From a bacterium (GTDB lineage: Bacteria; AUK180): a stretch of 7,201 bases of DNA. The notes under the pieces were generated by a model. The model had not been told where the DNA came from. It searched no databases and worked only from the letters and a program-made list of their open reading frames with translations. A program made the position numbers and the translations under genes. The stretch spans positions 1 through 7,201 of the forward strand of contig JAUXGM010000109.1 in assembly GCA_030622125.1 (NCBI GenBank), in the 5' to 3' direction. Each line of letters starts with the position of its first letter. The stretch's first letter is position 1. Of this stretch, positions 6,331 through 7,201 are shown piece after piece.

Positions 6331-7201
6331 TGGCGACAATTAAAGAATGCGCAGAATTCCTGAGGCAAAATACAGTAAAGATCATTCCTGAAGATGGTCT
6401 TTTTAAAAAATTAAAAATAGCAGAAAAAGAAAAGAGACCTTTAATTATTAAGCTTGGGGCTGATCCTTCGGCTCCCGATATACACTTTGGCCATCTTGTC
6501 GTTTTAAAAAAATTAAGACAATTTCAAGATATTGGGCATAAAATTGTTTTTATCATAGGTGATTTTACCGGAATGATAGGAGATCCGGCAGGCAAGAGCG
6601 AAACAAGAAACAGATTAACAAGAGAAGAAGTAATAAAAAATGGTGAGACATATTGCGATCAGATTTTTAAAATTCTTGATCCGAAAAGAACGGAGATCAG
6701 GTTTAATAGTGAATGGTTCAAGGAGCTTGATATCTATGATTTTCTTGATGTTACTTCAAAATATACCGTTGCAAGGATGCTTGAAAGAGATGATTTTGCA
6801 CTACGATTTAAAGAGAACAAACCAATTTCCATTTTAGAGTTTTTGTATCCGCTTATACAGGGGTATGATTCTGTTGCGATCAATGCCGATATAGAACTTG
6901 GAGGTACGGATCAGGAATTCAATCTACTCGTTGGCAGAATATTACAGGAAAGATATGGAAAGCAGCCGCAAATTGCTATGATAATGCCGTTAATTGAAGG
7001 GCTTGACGGGAAAAAGAAGATGAGTAAAAGCCTTGGAAATTATATCGGCATTAACGACCTGCCCGATGATATGTTCGGTAAAACTATGTCTATGCCGGAT
7101 GAATTACTTCCGAAATATATTACCCTTCTTTCTAATAAAAGCAACGAAAAAAAGATGGAAATATTAAAATCCCTTGAAAAGAAAGCTGCCAATCCCAGGG
7201 A
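6330..7201 (+). CDS. tyrS: Tyrosyl-tRNA synthetase (3' end beyond window)
   Basis: This class I synthetase attaches tyrosine to tRNA-Tyr. The frame stays open to the window edge, giving 290 residues; the full protein is normally about 400, so the C-terminal tRNA-binding part (often an S4-like domain) lies outside. Visible motifs are [15 protein letters not shown] (41-55), holding the HIGH signature as HFGH (52-55); [18 protein letters not shown] (76-93); the tyrosine-pocket pattern Y173-x3-Q177-x2-D180 followed by [10 protein letters not shown] (191-200); and KMSKS (230-234). HFGH and the [10 protein letters not shown] stretch resemble the TyrZ-like branch more than the E. coli-type enzyme. 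The ATG overlaps the isomerase stop (TAATG). The nearest purine-rich site (GAGG, 6307-6310) is 19 bases away, so translation is probably coupled to the isomerase. No T-box leader is visible upstream of the gene. Confidence 0.96.
   Translation, partial: MATIKECAEFLRQNTVKIIPEDGLFKKLKIAEKEKRPLIIKLGADPSAPDIHFGHLVVLKKLRQFQDIGHKIVFIIGDFTGMIGDPAGKSETRNRLTREEVIKNGETYCDQIFKILDPKRTEIRFNSEWFKELDIYDFLDVTSKYTVARMLERDDFALRFKENKPISILEFLYPLIQGYDSVAINADIELGGTDQEFNLLVGRILQERYGKQPQIAMIMPLIEGLDGKKKMSKSLGNYIGINDLPDDMFGKTMSMPDELLPKYITLLSNKSNEKKMEILKSLEKKAANPR

Noticed and set aside
6640-6837. Alternative plus-strand frame inside tyrS
   Set aside because: tyrS motifs continue without a break in the other frame across the same bases.

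Overview
The window is AT-rich, tightly packed bacterial DNA. It carries two divergent gene clusters that share one short promoter region, plus a repeat-filled non-coding end. The proteins point to a rod-shaped Gram-negative-type bacterium: there is a complete MreB-MreC-MreD set and a membrane-anchored SurA/PpiD-type periplasmic folding factor. I cannot place the lineage. The low GC, the overlapping genes and the small hairpin and heptamer repeats are compatible with an uncultivated FCB-type phylum such as Cloacimonadota, but that is only a guess.

Layout. Positions 1-249 hold no convincing gene. They hold two hairpins, two arrays with a 7-base period and a degenerate duplicated unit. Positions 250-4467 form a minus-strand operon, transcribed in this order: a membrane-anchored TPR protein (3496-4467), mreB (2493-3494), mreC (1675-2496), a MreD-like membrane protein (1229-1675) and a CaCA-family cation/Ca2+ exchanger (250-1251). 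Gaps and overlaps run from a 1-base gap to a 23-base overlap, so the five genes are very probably one transcript. Positions 4468-4557 are a 90-base divergent promoter region. Its two opposing -10 boxes overlap in one 8-base palindrome. Positions 4558-6330 encode a PpiD/SurA-like peptidyl-prolyl isomerase. From 6330 to the window edge runs tyrosyl-tRNA synthetase, cut off by the window, whose start overlaps the isomerase stop by one base (TAATG).

How it fits together. MreB filaments on the inner face of the membrane, together with MreC and MreD, organise the machinery for cell-wall elongation. The TPR protein at the head of the operon and the exchanger at its end are extra members whose link to cell shape is only suggested by co-transcription. 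The genes rodA and mrdA (PBP2), which often follow mreD, are not here. The isomerase would act on the outer face of the inner membrane on newly exported proteins, and tyrS supplies charged tRNA-Tyr.

Nothing here looks like an unknown defence or mobile system. The points most worth checking are the symmetric divergent promoter, the split parvulin active-site residues in the isomerase, the operon's two accessory genes, and the mosaic repeat region at the left end.
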